From the NCBI GenBank assembly GCA_002452515.1, contig DKEN01000125.1, positions 1 through 6,004 on the forward strand: a stretch of DNA of 6,004 nucleotides, given 5' to 3'. The translations under genes were made by a program, and so were the position numbers. Below the pieces are notes generated by a model. The model was not told where the DNA came from, did no database searches, and saw only the letters and a list, made by a program, of their open reading frames with translations. The DNA is from Spartobacteria bacterium UBA6821. GTDB taxonomy: Bacteria; Verrucomicrobiota; Verrucomicrobiia; Chthoniobacterales; UBA6821. Positions 4,821 through 6,004 of the stretch are shown here, in pieces; position 1 is the first letter of the stretch; the number at the start of each line of letters is the position of its first letter.

Positions 4821-6004
4821 ATGTCCCTATTCCAAGATAAAATCGTTACTCCCATCCAAGCAGCTTCCACCTGGCATGAGCTTCCGGGTTTCGTCTGGCT
4901 TGACTCGTCCACCGAGAATAAGGGTATGAAGTCGATGATGGGGCATCATCCCGATCTCATCCTCCAAGGCAATGCCGGCGAGTGGTACCTGCTTGAAGAG
5001 GAACTTGAGCGACGAAAGAATGCATCCCCTCCCCACGATAACTCAGAAGGGGCGGCCATCGGCTATTTCCGATTCGACGGCTCTTTTTGCTTTGGTTTTT
5101 ACGATGCTCCGCTGGTGCAGATGACCCAAGGGAAAAGCGGTTTACCCCCTCCGGCTCCCAGCTCGCTCCAATTCCTCCCTGAGATGAAACAGGATGAGTA
5201 CCTGCGGATGGTGGAACGGGCCCAAGAGTATATCGCAGCCGGGGACATCTATCAGGTTTGTCTGGCACACCGATTCAGTGCCGACTTTAAGGGCGATCCG
5301 TGGGCCCTGTATCTGGCTCTTCGCAACGCTTCGCCAGCTCCCCATGCCGCCTACTTGAATCTTGGCTCTGAAACCATTCTCTCAAGTTCTCCCGAATGTT
5401 TCCTGAAAATGAGCGGCCGGAAGATCCTGACACGTCCCATTAAGGGAACGCGTCCTAGGATGCAGTCCCCGTCTGAGGATAAACAACAGGCGATCGAACT
5501 CACCACCTCCCCAAAGGAAATCGCCGAGCTGGTGATGATCACCGATCTGGAACGAAACGACCTGGGAAGGGTCTGCGAATTTGGAAGCGTTACGGCCACA
5601 CAGTTACTTCATCTTGAACCTTACGCCCAAGTGTTCCATCTCGTCTCGACGATCGAAGGGGAATTGCGTGAAGGAATTTCCCAAGTGGCGGCCCTGGCTG
5701 CCTGTTTTCCGGGCGGATCAATCTCTGGGGCACCTAAAAAAAGGGCACTTGAAATCATCCGCGAACTTGAGAGCACTCCTCGCGGGCTTTTTACCGGAGC
5801 CATCGGCTACTTCGGTTATCACGGGGAAAGCCAGTTCAATATCGCCATTCGAACGGTCGTGATCCGTGAAGGGAAAGCCGAGTTCCATGTCGGTGCCGGC
5901 ATCACGGCAGATTCCATCCCTATCAGGGAATGGGAAGAAACCCTCCACAAGGCTGCCGGAATTCTCCAAGCAGCCTGTGGAGGGAAATTGTTCCCAAGCC
6001 TCTA
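4821..6004 (+). CDS. pabB: Aminodeoxychorismate synthase component I (PabB), compact form, open at right edge
   Basis: Chorismate-binding enzyme of the TrpE/PabB/MenF family; 394 complete codons are visible plus the first two bases (TA) of the next. Together with a glutaminase subunit (PabA, not in this window) PabB converts chorismate to 4-amino-4-deoxychorismate for p-aminobenzoate and folate. Family motifs run in order: GDIYQVCLAHRF (142-153), SSSPECFL (188-195), PIKGTRPR (206-213), DLERNDLGRV (242-251), FHLVSTIEG (272-280), FPGGSISGAPKK (296-307), FTGAIGYFGY (324-333) and GAGITADS (358-365). The lysine in PIKGT (Lys208) is the residue that marks PabB; anthranilate synthases usually have PIAGT. 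The N-terminal region is about 100 residues shorter than in E. coli PabB and lacks the tryptophan-binding segment. An in-frame stop at 4782-4784 limits the start to ATG 4821 or GTG 4794. No Shine-Dalgarno precedes ATG 4821. The C-terminal motif EETLHKAAGIL is complete, so the final TA may be the beginning of the stop codon. Confidence 0.9.
   Translation, partial: MSLFQDKIVTPIQAASTWHELPGFVWLDSSTENKGMKSMMGHHPDLILQGNAGEWYLLEEELERRKNASPPHDNSEGAAIGYFRFDGSFCFGFYDAPLVQMTQGKSGLPPPAPSSLQFLPEMKQDEYLRMVERAQEYIAAGDIYQVCLAHRFSADFKGDPWALYLALRNASPAPHAAYLNLGSETILSSSPECFLKMSGRKILTRPIKGTRPRMQSPSEDKQQAIELTTSPKEIAELVMITDLERNDLGRVCEFGSVTATQLLHLEPYAQVFHLVSTIEGELREGISQVAALAACFPGGSISGAPKKRALEIIRELESTPRGLFTGAIGYFGYHGESQFNIAIRTVVIREGKAEFHVGAGITADSIPIREWEETLHKAAGILQAACGGKLFPSL

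Noticed and set aside
4696..4929. Possible frameshift joining this upstream frame to pabB to give a longer N-terminus
   Set aside because: The pabB frame from 4821 already gives the expected compact N-terminal segment (LPGFVWLDSS), and the upstream frame shows no resemblance to PabB. Kept only as a possible small overlapping ORF.
4821..6004. Anthranilate synthase component I (trpE) as the identity of the last gene
   Set aside because: The active-site motif is PIKGT rather than PIAGT and the N-terminal tryptophan-binding part is missing, both favouring PabB.
1..6004. CRISPR array, tRNA/rRNA gene, insertion sequence or attachment site
   Set aside because: No regularly spaced repeats apart from the coding 21-bp repeat, no cloverleaf-like sequence, and no transposase or terminal repeats were seen in reading the window.

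Overview
The window looks like an ordinary chromosomal segment of a free-living bacterium with moderate GC content, most likely a member of the Verrucomicrobiota. This is a judgement from the mix of genes and protein style: an unsaturated-glycoside-hydrolase-like enzyme beside a sugar-associated SDR and a cupin/AraC regulator, a secreted protein rich in Pro, Ala, Thr and Asn, and starts that mostly lack a good Shine-Dalgarno sequence. No rRNA, marker gene or mobile element is present to confirm it.

Left block (1-2337): two minus-strand genes, a short-chain dehydrogenase/reductase (583-1371) and, 40 bp downstream, the N-terminal 180 residues of a six-hairpin glycosidase resembling GH88 (540-542 start, running off the left edge), probably form one transcription unit. 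A cupin/AraC-type regulator (about 1480-2337) is transcribed divergently. The intergenic region carries a perfect 10-bp palindrome (AAAGCGCTTT) just after a possible extended -10 of the SDR unit, and a 7-bp inverted repeat with a 9-nt spacer around a possible -10 of the regulator. The simplest reading is a small carbohydrate (probably uronate-containing glycan) utilisation locus with its local sensor-regulator.

Middle block (2344-4693): two minus-strand genes, convergent with the regulator and only 6 bp from it. A secreted low-complexity protein of unknown function (3629-4693) comes first, followed 28 bp later by a membrane-associated family 2 glycosyltransferase of the hopanoid/carotenoid-glycosyltransferase type (2344-3600). 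The secreted protein contains a 21-bp (7-residue) tandem repeat and three Pro/Thr-rich stretches each followed by a basic cluster.

Right block (4821-6004): divergent from the middle block, a compact chorismate-utilising enzyme that reads as aminodeoxychorismate synthase component I (pabB, folate pathway), because it has the lysine form PIKGT of the active-site motif. Its reading frame is open to the last base and the C-terminal family motifs are already complete, so it probably ends at or just past the window edge.

I see no convincing new biological system. The points most worth a second look are the two palindromic elements in the 1372-1479 intergenic region, the uncertain starts of the AraC gene and pabB (each has its best Shine-Dalgarno in an unexpected place), and the secreted heptad-repeat protein paired with the glycosyltransferase.
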